Source of the DNA: Kiritimatiellia bacterium
GTDB taxonomy: Bacteria > Verrucomicrobiota > Kiritimatiellia > PWTM01
Assembly (NCBI GenBank): GCA_026417735.1
Contig: JAOACR010000009.1
Coordinates: forward strand, 62,001 to 126,000
DNA: 64,000 nucleotides
Direction of reading: 5' to 3'
Positions 8,684-16,042 of this stretch are shown one piece after another. Made by a program: the position numbers and the translations under genes. Each line of letters begins with the position of its first letter. The stretch's first letter is position 1. A model generated the notes under the pieces. That model worked only from the letters and a program-made list of their open reading frames with translations. It ran no database searches and had not been told where the DNA came from.

Positions 8684-9624
8684 CGGGACGCTTCCGGCGG
8701 CATCGTCACAGCGGAGACAGGCCAACGGATCAGCGCGCGCACGCGGGTGCCCTCGCCAACCGCGGAGCGAATCGCAAACTCGTCCGCGACTCGCCGGATG
8801 TTGCCCAACCCCATGCCGGCGCCGAAGCCCAGTGACCGAACCCAGTCGTTCGCGGTCGAAAAACCATCCTGCATCGCTAGCTCGACGTCCGGGATGCCCG
8901 GTCCGTCGTCCGTCGCCGTGATTTCCGCAACACCGTGCTCGATGCGGGCTTCTATCGCACCGCCGTTGGAGTGCACGACGAGGTTCATCTCCATTTCATA
9001 CGCTGCGATCGCCGCACGGCGAACATGCTCCGGCGGTAATCCGCGCGCGGTGAGCGCCTTTTTGATTTCATGCGCGGCGCGGCCGGCGTTTTCGAAGTCG
9101 TATCGTCGCACCGCAAACCGCAGCTGTTCAACGGGTACCGCGCACGGTGCGGGCGCGGGCATTTTCGCTTCCAGCCTCGCATACTCTTTGTACAGCTCAA
9201 TCAGCAGCGAGGCGCTGATGTCGCGGCTGGTCAAAATCCCACAGAGCCGACCGTCCCGGTCCAACACGGGGAAACGACCGAAGCGGTACTTTTCGAAGTA
9301 GGAGGCGCCGAACGACAGCGGCATGTCATCCTCGAGCACGACGACCCGCTCGGTCATGTGCGCGCCAACCGGCTCGTCGAGCTGGCCGTGCTCCATCACG
9401 GTGATCACGTCATCCATGCTCACGATGCCGTAGAGTCGATCGCGCTCCGCCACCGGCAGGCCGGTGATGCCGTGACTCTTCATCAGCGCTCGGGCATAGC
9501 GCATCGAATCGGTACGGCGAACGGTGATCAGCTCGCGCGTCATCACATCCCGCACTTTCAGCCGGAACAACAGGTCCTGCAGAATCAGCGGAACCTGATC
9601 CGCCGGAATGGGCAGCACGGCCAT
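8680..9624 (-). CDS. CBS-pair protein with RsbW/anti-sigma-type ATPase domain
   Basis: A 314-residue soluble protein. Residues of about 20-150 hold two CBS motifs (VRDVMTRELITVRRTDSMRYARALM, GITGLPVAERDRLYGIVSMDDV; then GRFPVLDRDGRLCGILTSRDI), which usually bind adenine nucleotides. Residues of about 190-305 are a GHKL ATPase of the RsbW/anti-sigma type: N box AAYEMEMNLVVHSNGG, G1 box TATDDGPGIPD, G2 box LGFGAGMGLGNI. There is no histidine phosphoacceptor domain. The combination suggests a switch in which nucleotide status controls a serine kinase or partner-switching ATPase. No STAS or sigma-factor gene is in view. The start at 9624 has GGAG upstream and is 25 nt past the previous stop. It lies between two DRTGG-type genes. 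Confidence 0.85.
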   Translation of the reverse strand: MAVLPIPADQVPLILQDLLFRLKVRDVMTRELITVRRTDSMRYARALMKSHGITGLPVAERDRLYGIVSMDDVITVMEHGQLDEPVGAHMTERVVVLEDDMPLSFGASYFEKYRFGRFPVLDRDGRLCGILTSRDISASLLIELYKEYARLEAKMPAPAPCAVPVEQLRFAVRRYDFENAGRAAHEIKKALTARGLPPEHVRRAAIAAYEMEMNLVVHSNGGAIEARIEHGVAEITATDDGPGIPDVELAMQDGFSTANDWVRSLGFGAGMGLGNIRRVADEFAIRSAVGEGTRVRALIRWPVSAVTMPPEASR

Positions 9625-9649
9625 CGGCCGCTCCGCGGCAACCGCGGCG

Positions 9650-9988
9650 TCAGCCGCCTGTCGCGCGGGCGAGCACCGCGCAGGCCTCAAACATCGGGCG
9701 CCGGCATCGCAACAGGGGCATGCCGAGCTCGCGCGCCAGCTCCACCATACCGGCCGGCAGCGGTTTGCCGTTGACCACGATCACCGCCGCGGCTCCCACC
9801 AGATCCGCGGTTCTCACGGCCTGATCTGATGCCAGTGCGGTCAGCACCAGATGGCCGGTGCGATCCGCGGTGAGCAGATCGCTCATCAGATCGGTCGCCA
9901 CGACGCCCGCCAGCACCCGTGCGCGCGCCGCATCCGGTACGTGGATCTCTTCCGCCCCCAGCGCCCGCCGCGCATCGTCCAGCGTCAT
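9650..9988 (-). CDS. DRTGG-domain protein
   Basis: A 112-residue protein that starts at the ATG at 9988, overlapping the rex stop by 4 bp. It fits the DRTGG fold: an N-terminal helix (TLDDARRALGAEEIHV), then VLAGVVATDLMSDLLTADRTGHLVLTALASDQAVRTADLVGAAAVIVVNGKPLPAGMVELARELGMPLLRCRRPMFEACAVL. The literal ADRTGH sequence at about residues 41-46 is close to the name-giving motif. The biochemical role is unproven. Coupling to rex and proximity to hydrogenase genes place it in redox control or hydrogenase-linked signalling, which is inference. Confidence 0.8.
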   Translation of the reverse strand: MTLDDARRALGAEEIHVPDAARARVLAGVVATDLMSDLLTADRTGHLVLTALASDQAVRTADLVGAAAVIVVNGKPLPAGMVELARELGMPLLRCRRPMFEACAVLARATGG

Positions 9989-10626
9989 GGCCGCCCCCGC
10001 TCCAGCCCCTGCTCGGCGAACCGCAGCAGACAGAACAGATTCTCCAACTCCAGCGCGATGTTGATATTCTGCACGACCACGTTGTTCTGGCTCTTCAACA
10101 GAATCGGCGCGAAGTTCAGGATCCCCCGGATCCCCGCCGCGATCAGCTGTTCGGCCACCTGCGACGCCACCGTCTCCGGCACCGCGAGAATCGCCACCTG
10201 GATTTTTTCGCTCTTCACCACATACGGCATCTCGTTGATGTCGCGGATCGGGATCGGAGCGTTCGGATCAATCTTCGAGGGATCCACGTCGAAGCCGGCC
10301 ACCACCCGGATGCGCTCGCGCGCAAACCCCCGATATCGCATCAGCGCGGTCCCGATCTTTCCGCAGCCAACCACGATCACCCGCTGAACCTCGTCCACCC
10401 CCAGAATCCGGTTGAGCTGCGCGATCAGGTCATCCACCTGATACCCGGCCCTCTTCTTCCCCGTCAGCCCGAAGACAGAGAAGTCCTTGCGCACCAAGGC
10501 CGGGGATACACCGACCGCGTCCGCCAAATTGTCGGAAAACACCTTCACGAAACCCAGCGAACGGAGCTTCTCCAGTACGTTCTTGTACTTGGTCAGGCGA
10601 ACAACAACTTCTTTTGTCGCACTCAT
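9985..10626 (-). CDS. rex: Redox-sensing transcriptional repressor Rex
   Basis: A 213-residue protein, usual Rex length. Residues 1-80 are the winged helix (RLTKYKNVLEKLRSLGFVKV, NLADAVGVSPALVRKDFSVFG with the family VRKD-FS.FG signature). Residues of about 84-200 form the NAD(H)-binding Rossmann domain (VIVVGCGKIGTAL, VAGFDVDPSKI), followed by the domain-swapped C-terminal helix (NINIALELENLFCLLRF). Rex leaves its operator when NADH binds, so target genes are expressed when NADH/NAD+ is high. It is transcribed away from the hydrogenase operon, with a well-formed Rex operator between the two, so both autoregulation and hydrogenase control are expected. It is the first gene of a block with the DRTGG, CBS/HATPase and PHP genes. 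Confidence 0.97.
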   Translation of the reverse strand: MSATKEVVVRLTKYKNVLEKLRSLGFVKVFSDNLADAVGVSPALVRKDFSVFGLTGKKRAGYQVDDLIAQLNRILGVDEVQRVIVVGCGKIGTALMRYRGFARERIRVVAGFDVDPSKIDPNAPIPIRDINEMPYVVKSEKIQVAILAVPETVASQVAEQLIAAGIRGILNFAPILLKSQNNVVVQNINIALELENLFCLLRFAEQGLERGRP

Positions 10627-10657
10627 GCAGCGTTGTGCTCCGGTTATTTAGTACAAC

Positions 10658-10685
10658 ATTCTAGCCAATACGACCGCCCATGCAA
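10658..10685 (-). promoter_or_regulatory. Promoter of the rex operon
   Basis: On the minus strand TTGCAT (10685-10680) and TAGAAT (10663-10658) are separated by 16 nt. The predicted leader is about 25 nt and includes CCGGAG before the rex ATG. The Rex operator lies just upstream of the -35 hexamer, suited to autoregulation. Confidence 0.65.
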
Positions 10686-10691
10686 GTTCAA

Positions 10692-10709
10692 TTGTGAAGA
10701 TTTTCACAT
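10692..10709. promoter_or_regulatory. Rex operator
   Basis: TTGTGAAGATTTTCACAT fits the Rex-box form TTGTGAA-N4-TTCACAA with one mismatch in the last base. It lies between the outward-facing rex and hydC promoters, about 6 nt from the rex -35 and about 40 nt upstream of the hyd -35. The match and its place beside rex make this a strong prediction; a partial second half-site (TTCACA at 10711-10716) follows it. Confidence 0.88.
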
Positions 10710-10749
10710 ATTCACAGTGCGACGCCCGCAATTACGCGCCACATCCTTC

Positions 10750-10777
10750 TTGAATGCAAGGCTGTTTCTGCTATCAT
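10750..10777 (+). promoter_or_regulatory. Promoter of the hydCEDBA operon
   Basis: TTGAAT at 10750-10755 and TATCAT at 10772-10777 with a 16-nt spacer. It points at hydC with a predicted leader of about 45 nt. The Rex operator is upstream of it. Confidence 0.65.
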
Positions 10778-10829
10778 GAGACGGCATTGGTTTCAGCCGG
10801 TAGGCTAAAACCTAGCGAGACATTAGACC

Positions 10830-11333
10830 ATGGACACGCACGAAGAACTGACGGCGCTGCCGGATCGTTCGATCGAACTGCCGGAAGATCTGTCCCGGTA
10901 CATCGAGGAATGGAAGACCAGACCGGGCAACCTGATTATGGTGCTGCACCGGGTGCAGGAGCACTACGGGTACGTGCCGCGCGATGTCGCGTTTGAAGTG
11001 GCTGCCCGCCTCGATGTGCCCCTGGCGAAAATCTACGGCGTGGTGACCTTCTACCACTTCTTCAAGCTGCGCAAGCCCGGACGTCATCAGATCGCGGTGT
11101 GCATGGGCACGGCCTGCTACCTCAAGGGGGGCGAGGACCTGATCAAGGAGCTCGAAACCATCCTCGGCATCGGTCTGAACCAGACCACCGCGGATGGCGA
11201 GTTTTCGATTGAGGCTGTCCGGTGCATCGGTTGCTGCGGCCTGGCGCCGGTGCTGACGGTGGACGGACAGGTCTACGGCCGGCTGACGAAAGACCAGCTG
11301 GCCGACATTGTCGCCAAGCATCGAGGTGGATGA
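10830..11333 (+). CDS. hydC: NADH-linked [FeFe] hydrogenase, thioredoxin-like [2Fe-2S] subunit HydC
   Basis: A 167-residue protein of the NuoE/24-kDa family. Four cysteines for one [2Fe-2S] cluster are visible as C91-x4-C96 (CMGTAC) and C132-x3-C136 (CIGCC). The helical N-terminus (PGNLIMVLHRVQEHYGYVP, KIYGVVTFYHFFKL) is typical of the family. In electron-bifurcating hydrogenases HydC works with HydB in electron exchange with NAD(H). It is the first gene of the hyd operon, with its own promoter and a Rex operator upstream. Confidence 0.95.
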   Translation: MDTHEELTALPDRSIELPEDLSRYIEEWKTRPGNLIMVLHRVQEHYGYVPRDVAFEVAARLDVPLAKIYGVVTFYHFFKLRKPGRHQIAVCMGTACYLKGGEDLIKELETILGIGLNQTTADGEFSIEAVRCIGCCGLAPVLTVDGQVYGRLTKDQLADIVAKHRGG

Positions 11334-11935
11334 TGCATGCGACGCTGGCCGACTGGATGTTAGAACCGGTCTCGAACGCGATCGAGGCCGGCGCTCGGGC
11401 GATTCGGGTTCATCTGAGCAAGCGGGGCTCCTGGATCGAAGCAGAGGTTGCCGATGACGGCCCCGGACTCGATCGAGCCCACTGCGACGCGCTGTTTGAC
11501 CCTTTTGCAGGCGGTGACCCGCGCAAGCATCCCGCTCGCCGGCCCCATCTGGGCCTGCCACTGCTGCACCAGATTGTGCAACAGGCCGGCGGGGAGCTGG
11601 CGGTGGAGTCCATGCCCGGTCAGGGCACGCTCGTGCGCTTGGCGTTGGATACACGCCACCCCGACGCGCCGCCGGCCGGTGATTGGGCCGCGGCCATCGC
11701 AACGTCACTGGCGATGGCCGCCGAGCGGGGCATCGCGATGCAATGGCTGCACGAGGACAACGGCCGGCTTTGCGTGGCCGACAACCTCGACCTGCTCGGG
11801 GCGCCGGCGCCGATCCGGGCGGACCGGCTGCAACGGCTCCGGCACGAGCTGGCGGAAAACATGCCACCGCCGGCCAGGGCGCCGGCCGCGCTTGCGGTTG
11901 CCGGCCTTGAGGAGAACAGATCATGGGCAAACTGA
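11330..11935 (+). CDS. HATPase-domain protein of the hydrogenase operon (HydE-like of hydCEDBA, not the radical-SAM maturase)
   Basis: A 201-residue protein; the ATG at 11330 overlaps the hydC stop (ATGA), and an adjacent ATG at 11333 with GAGG 6 nt ahead is an equal alternative. Residues of about 8-105 are a GHKL ATPase: N box LEPVSNAIEAGARAI, G1 box ADDGPGLDRA, G2 region HPARRPHLGLPLLHQIVQQAGGELAVES. The C-terminal 90 residues are helical and unassigned. Comparable genes sit between hydC and hydD in the hydCEDBA arrangement of some acetogens and are described there only as histidine-kinase-like; no function is established. There is no phosphoacceptor domain or transmembrane segment. Its end overlaps the start of hydD by 13 bp. 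Confidence 0.8.
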   Translation: MMHATLADWMLEPVSNAIEAGARAIRVHLSKRGSWIEAEVADDGPGLDRAHCDALFDPFAGGDPRKHPARRPHLGLPLLHQIVQQAGGELAVESMPGQGTLVRLALDTRHPDAPPAGDWAAAIATSLAMAAERGIAMQWLHEDNGRLCVADNLDLLGAPAPIRADRLQRLRHELAENMPPPARAPAALAVAGLEENRSWAN

Positions 11936-12336
11936 CACTGGAAGAACTTCGCGCACTGCGGGAACGGGCACAGCAGACGATCGCGCGCCGCCAAAGCGCG
12001 GAGGGCGCCACCGGTGAAATTGTGGTCGGCATGGGCACCTGCGGCATCGCAGCCGGCGCGCGGGAAGCACTCGACGCGTTCATCGAGGCGCTGAATCGGC
12101 ACCAGCGCGGCGACGTGGTCGTGCGCCAGACCGGCTGCATGGGCCTGTGCTACTCCGAACCGACGGTCGAGGTCCGCATCGCCGGCATGCCGCCGACCAT
12201 CTACGGTCGTGTCACCGCCGAGGTCGCCCGCCGGATCGTCGAGGAGCACATCCTCGCCGGCCGTCTGGTGGACGACCACGTGTATGATCGGCCGGCGCCG
12301 GATATCGCGCCGCACCTGCGCAGCTCCGGAAAGTGA
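11923..12336 (+). CDS. hydD: [2Fe-2S] thioredoxin-like ferredoxin HydD
   Basis: A 137-residue protein with a thioredoxin-like ferredoxin domain. Cluster cysteines are in GMGTCGIAAGAREALD and RQTGCMGLCYSEP (CxxxC). A helical N-terminus (LTLEELRALRERAQQTIARRQ) precedes the domain, as in HydD proteins of NADH-dependent hydrogenase operons. A strong GAGGAG ribosome-binding site precedes the ATG. It likely carries one electron between subunits or is an assembly partner; in purified bifurcating enzymes this subunit is not always present. Confidence 0.88.
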   Translation: MGKLTLEELRALRERAQQTIARRQSAEGATGEIVVGMGTCGIAAGAREALDAFIEALNRHQRGDVVVRQTGCMGLCYSEPTVEVRIAGMPPTIYGRVTAEVARRIVEEHILAGRLVDDHVYDRPAPDIAPHLRSSGK

Positions 12337-12344
12337 GTCCCGCC

Positions 12345-14123
12345 ATGGCGTACTCCCACTTTGTATTGGTGTGTGCGGGCACCGCCTGCGACTCCTGCCG
12401 CAGCCGTGAGATCTACAACCGCCTGAACGCTGCGGTCCGCACTCACGGCCTTGAGGGGCGGGTTCAGGTTGTCCGGACGGGTTGTTTTGGCTTCTGTGCA
12501 CAGGGGCCCGTCGTAAAAGTGCTGCCCGACGAATCGCTCTATGTGCAGGTCCGCCCGGAGGACGCTGACGAGATCGTCGCCGAGCACCTCGCGAAGGGGC
12601 GACCGGTGCAGCGCCTGCTGTACGGCGGCGCGCGGCCCGGTTCCTTCGCGGACATCCCCTTCTACCAGAAGCAGTTCCGAATCGTGCTGCGCAACTGCGG
12701 CATCATCGATCCCGAAAACATCGAGGAATACATCGCCCGCGAGGGCTACGAAGCGCTCGCGAAGGTGTTGACCTCGATGACGCCTGACGACGTGATCGCG
12801 GAGCTACGCACCTCCGGCCTGCGGGGGCGGGGCGGTGCCGGCTACCCGACTTGGAAGAAGTGGGTGTTTACAAAAAACGCGTCGGCGGACACCAAGTACG
12901 TCATCTGTAACGCCGACGAGGGCGACCCCGGCGCCTACATGGACCGCAGCACGCTCGAGGGTGACCCCCACTCCGTGCTCGAGGCCATGGCGATTGCGGG
13001 CTACGCGGTCGGCGCGCACCAGGGCTACATCTACATCCGCGCGGAATATCCGCTGGCGATCCACCGGCTCGAAATTGCGATCCGCCAGGCACGCGAGATG
13101 GGGCTGCTGGGCCGCGACATCCTGGGTACCGGGTTCGACTTCGACGTCGAACTGCGTCTTGGCGCCGGCGCATTCGTCTGCGGGGAGGAAACCGCGTTGA
13201 TCGCCTCGATCGAGGGCAAGCGCGGCATGCCGGTGCCCCGCCCACCCTATCCGGCGGTCCGCGGCCTGTGGGGGCGGCCGACCGTGATCAACAACGTCGA
13301 AACGTTCGCGAACATCCCGGTGATCATTCTGAAGGGCGGCGCGTGGTTTGCTTCGATCGGGACCGAAACGTCGAAAGGCACGAAGGTGTTCGCGCTGACC
13401 GGGAAGGTCAACAACTCGGGCCTCATCGAGGTGCCGATGGGCACGACGTTGCGCGAAATCATCTTCGACATCGGTGGCGGCATCAAGGGCGGGCGCCGTT
13501 TCAAGGCCGCGCAGACCGGCGGCCCCTCCGGCGGCGTGATCCCGGAGCAGTTCCTCGACACCCCGATCGATTACGAGTCGCTCGCGAAGCTCGGCTCGAT
13601 CATGGGCTCCGGTGGCCTGATTGTGATGGACGAAGACGATTGCATCGTGGACGTGAACAAGTTCTATCTCGAATTCACGGTGGACGAGTCCTGCGGCAAG
13701 TGCGCACCCTGCCGGATCGGTGGCCGCACGATGTTCAACTTGCTCACCGATATCACCGAGGGTCGCGCGACGGTCGCGCACATTGAGCAGATCCACACCG
13801 TCGCGCATGCGATGCAGAAGGCGTCGCTGTGCGGCCTCGGTCAGACCGCGCCCAACCCGGTGCTCTCGTCGTTGCGGTATTTTGGCGAAGAGTACCGGGT
13901 GCACATCAAGGACAAGCGCTGCCCCGCGGGGCGCTGCCGCGCGCTCGTCACCTACACGATTTTGCCGGACAAGTGCATCGGCTGCACGCTCTGCGCGCGG
14001 CGCTGTCCGGTCAACTGCATCAGCGGCGAGCGCCGCAAACCGCACGTGATTGACCTCACCCGCTGCATCAAGTGCGGGGAGTGCTTCGCCGCGTGCAAGT
14101 TCGGTGCGGTGCTTCGCACCTGA
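12345..14123 (+). CDS. hydB: NADH/flavin subunit of bifurcating [FeFe] hydrogenase, HydB
   Basis: A 592-residue NuoF-like subunit. In order: an N-terminal thioredoxin-like [2Fe-2S] domain (VCAGTACDSCRSREIYNRL, RTGCFGFCAQGP), the FMN/NAD-binding core (GLRGRGGAGYPTWKKW, CNADEGDPGAYMDRSTLEGDPH, GAGAFVCGEETALIASIEG), the SLBB region, a [4Fe-4S] NuoF motif (DESCGKCAPCRIGGRTMF), and a C-terminal pair of [4Fe-4S] ferredoxin clusters (CIGCTLCARRCPVNCI; CIKCGECFAACKFGAV). In the HydABC family this subunit holds the FMN that splits electrons between NAD+ and ferredoxin. The ATG at 12345 is chosen; a GTG at 12333 that overlaps the hydD stop would add four residues. Confidence 0.96.
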   Translation: MAYSHFVLVCAGTACDSCRSREIYNRLNAAVRTHGLEGRVQVVRTGCFGFCAQGPVVKVLPDESLYVQVRPEDADEIVAEHLAKGRPVQRLLYGGARPGSFADIPFYQKQFRIVLRNCGIIDPENIEEYIAREGYEALAKVLTSMTPDDVIAELRTSGLRGRGGAGYPTWKKWVFTKNASADTKYVICNADEGDPGAYMDRSTLEGDPHSVLEAMAIAGYAVGAHQGYIYIRAEYPLAIHRLEIAIRQAREMGLLGRDILGTGFDFDVELRLGAGAFVCGEETALIASIEGKRGMPVPRPPYPAVRGLWGRPTVINNVETFANIPVIILKGGAWFASIGTETSKGTKVFALTGKVNNSGLIEVPMGTTLREIIFDIGGGIKGGRRFKAAQTGGPSGGVIPEQFLDTPIDYESLAKLGSIMGSGGLIVMDEDDCIVDVNKFYLEFTVDESCGKCAPCRIGGRTMFNLLTDITEGRATVAHIEQIHTVAHAMQKASLCGLGQTAPNPVLSSLRYFGEEYRVHIKDKRCPAGRCRALVTYTILPDKCIGCTLCARRCPVNCISGERRKPHVIDLTRCIKCGECFAACKFGAVLRT

Positions 14124-14134
14124 AGGAGGCTCTC

Positions 14135-15904
14135 ATGACCACCGCCACCCCCCTCACAACCGTGAAGGCCGAAATCAACGGCATGGAGTGCGAGGTGCCC
14201 GAGGGCACCACGATCCTGCGCGCGGCCGAACAGATCGGCATCCGCGTGCCACGGCTCTGCTTCCATCCGGACCTGCCCGCATGGGCCGCCTGCGGCATTT
14301 GCGTCGTCAAGGTCGAAGGCTCGCCAAAGATGCTGCGCGCCTGCGCGACGCCGGTCGAAGACGGCATGAAGATCACTACGCACGATCCGGAAATCGTGCG
14401 GGTGCGCAAGTCGGTGCTGCAGTTGATTCTCTCAACCCATCCGAACGACTGCCTTCGGTGCCCCCGCAACGGCAATTGCGAGCTACAACGGCTGGCGGCG
14501 GACTTCGGGATCCGGGAGGTGCCGTTTGCGTCGCGCATCACCCGACTGCCCACCGACGACTCCACCCGCGCGGTGGTGCTGAACCCCGAAAAGTGCGTGA
14601 AATGCGGTCGGTGCGCGATCGTTTGCCAGCAGATGCAAAACGTCTGGGCGCTCGAGTTTGTCGGCCGCGGTGACTCGACGCGGCTGGCCCCCACCGGCGA
14701 TATCCAGCTGGCGGAGAGCCCCTGCATCCGCTGCGGCCAGTGCAGCGCGCACTGCCCGGTCGGCGCAATTTACGAGCACGACGAAACCGACCGCGTCTGG
14801 CGCGCGCTGCAAAACCCCGATCTCCACTGCGTGGTGCAGATCGCGCCGGCGGTCCGCGTCGCGATCGGCGAAGCGTTCGGCTACGAGCCGGGCACCGTGC
14901 TGACCGGCAAGACCTACGCCGCGCTGCGCCGGCTCGGCTTCCGGGCGGTGTTCGACACGAACTTTGGCGCGGACCTCACCATCATGGAGGAAGCCACGGA
15001 ATTCGTGCAGCGCTTCCTCCACGGCGCGGGGCCGCTGCCGCTGATCACCAGTTGCTGCCCCGCCTGGACCGACTACATGGAGAAGTACGCGCCGGACTTC
15101 ATCGACAACTTCTCCACCGCAAAATCCCCGCACGCGATGCTCGCCGCGATGGCAAAAACCTATTACGCGCAGGTGAAGGGGCTCGATCCGGCGAAGATCT
15201 ACATGGTCTCCGTGATGCCCTGCACCGCGAAGAAGTTCGAGATCATCCGTTCTCGCGAGATGTTCGACGGCGAGCGGCCCTACGTGAACGTCTCGATCAC
15301 CACACGCGAGCTGGCGCGCATGATCAAGGAGTGCGGCATCGACTTCGTCGAGCTGCCCGACGAAGAGGCCGACTCGATCCTCGGCTACTACACCGGCGCG
15401 GGCACGATCTTCGGCGCGACGGGCGGCGTGATGGAGGCGGCGCTGCGCACCGCGCACTACCTCATCACCAAGCGCGAGGCGCCCGACATCAACTTCCTGC
15501 CGCTGCGCGGCCTGGAGGGCGTAAAGGAGGCGACGTTCGAAATCGCTGGGCGGACGCTGCGCGTCGCTGCCGCGCATTGGATGAGCAACATCGAGACAGT
15601 GCTCGACCGCGTGCGCGAAAGCCGGCGACGCGGCGAGGAGCCGGCCTATCACTTCATCGAGGTGATGGCCTGCCGCGGCGGCTGCGTGGGCGGCGGTGGC
15701 CAGCCCTACGGCGCTGACGACGAGGTGCGCCGCCGGCGCGCGTCCGGCATCTACCAAGATGACGCGATGAGCCAGAAGCGGTGCTCACATCAGAACCCGT
15801 ACATTCAAAAGCTCTACGCGGAGTTCCTGGGCGCGCCGCTGAGCGCGCGGGCGCACGAGCTGCTTCACACTCACTATCATCGTCGGCCGGTTTACGCGCG
15901 CTGA
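14135..15904 (+). CDS. hydA: [FeFe] hydrogenase catalytic subunit HydA
   Basis: A 589-residue protein starting at an ATG preceded by AAGGAGG. N-terminal [2Fe-2S] domain (CFHPDLPAWAACGICVV...CATPV), a His-Cys3 [4Fe-4S] motif (HPNDCLRCPRNGNCELQ), two ferredoxin [4Fe-4S] motifs (CVKCGRCAIVCQ and CIRCGQCSAHCPVGAI), then the H-cluster domain with L1 TSCCPAW (C307), L2 MPCTAKKFE (C363) and L3 MACRGGCVGGGGQP (C513, C517), all intact, and the short C-terminal small-subunit-like tail. This is a group A, cytoplasmic, NADH-linked trimeric-type enzyme. With HydB and HydC it should make H2 from NADH plus reduced ferredoxin. The maturases HydE, HydF and HydG are not in the window, so they must be elsewhere for it to be active. 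Confidence 0.97.
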   Translation: MTTATPLTTVKAEINGMECEVPEGTTILRAAEQIGIRVPRLCFHPDLPAWAACGICVVKVEGSPKMLRACATPVEDGMKITTHDPEIVRVRKSVLQLILSTHPNDCLRCPRNGNCELQRLAADFGIREVPFASRITRLPTDDSTRAVVLNPEKCVKCGRCAIVCQQMQNVWALEFVGRGDSTRLAPTGDIQLAESPCIRCGQCSAHCPVGAIYEHDETDRVWRALQNPDLHCVVQIAPAVRVAIGEAFGYEPGTVLTGKTYAALRRLGFRAVFDTNFGADLTIMEEATEFVQRFLHGAGPLPLITSCCPAWTDYMEKYAPDFIDNFSTAKSPHAMLAAMAKTYYAQVKGLDPAKIYMVSVMPCTAKKFEIIRSREMFDGERPYVNVSITTRELARMIKECGIDFVELPDEEADSILGYYTGAGTIFGATGGVMEAALRTAHYLITKREAPDINFLPLRGLEGVKEATFEIAGRTLRVAAAHWMSNIETVLDRVRESRRRGEEPAYHFIEVMACRGGCVGGGGQPYGADDEVRRRRASGIYQDDAMSQKRCSHQNPYIQKLYAEFLGAPLSARAHELLHTHYHRRPVYAR

Positions 15905-15978
15905 GCCGCAGCCGGGCCGCGATCGGGTCGTCGCCTCTCTCGCGACGGGCCAAAGTACATGCGGTTGCGACGCGCGAC

Positions 15979-16029
15979 GCATCCAAGGGTTGGAACGGTG
16001 CGGCGAGCGGGTTTCCAACGCTTGGACGC
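15979..16029. terminator. Stem-loop between convergent hydA and GT-C-like genes
   Basis: Arms at 15979-15995 and 16013-16029 pair at 15 of 17 positions around a 17-nt loop. Each arm contains the palindromic core TCCAA-N3-TTGGA. No T-tract follows on either strand, so a role as a bidirectional terminator is plausible but not secure. Confidence 0.45.
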
Positions 16030-16042
16030 AGCCTCGCGGCTC

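Noticed and set aside
11330-11935. Sensor histidine kinase for the protein between hydC and hydD
   Set aside because: Only the ATPase domain is visible; there is no phosphoacceptor histidine domain, membrane segment or response-regulator neighbour.
12804-14045. Open frame of 413 codons on the minus strand opposite hydB
   Set aside because: The plus-strand protein has all cofactor motifs of HydB. The antisense frame shows none.
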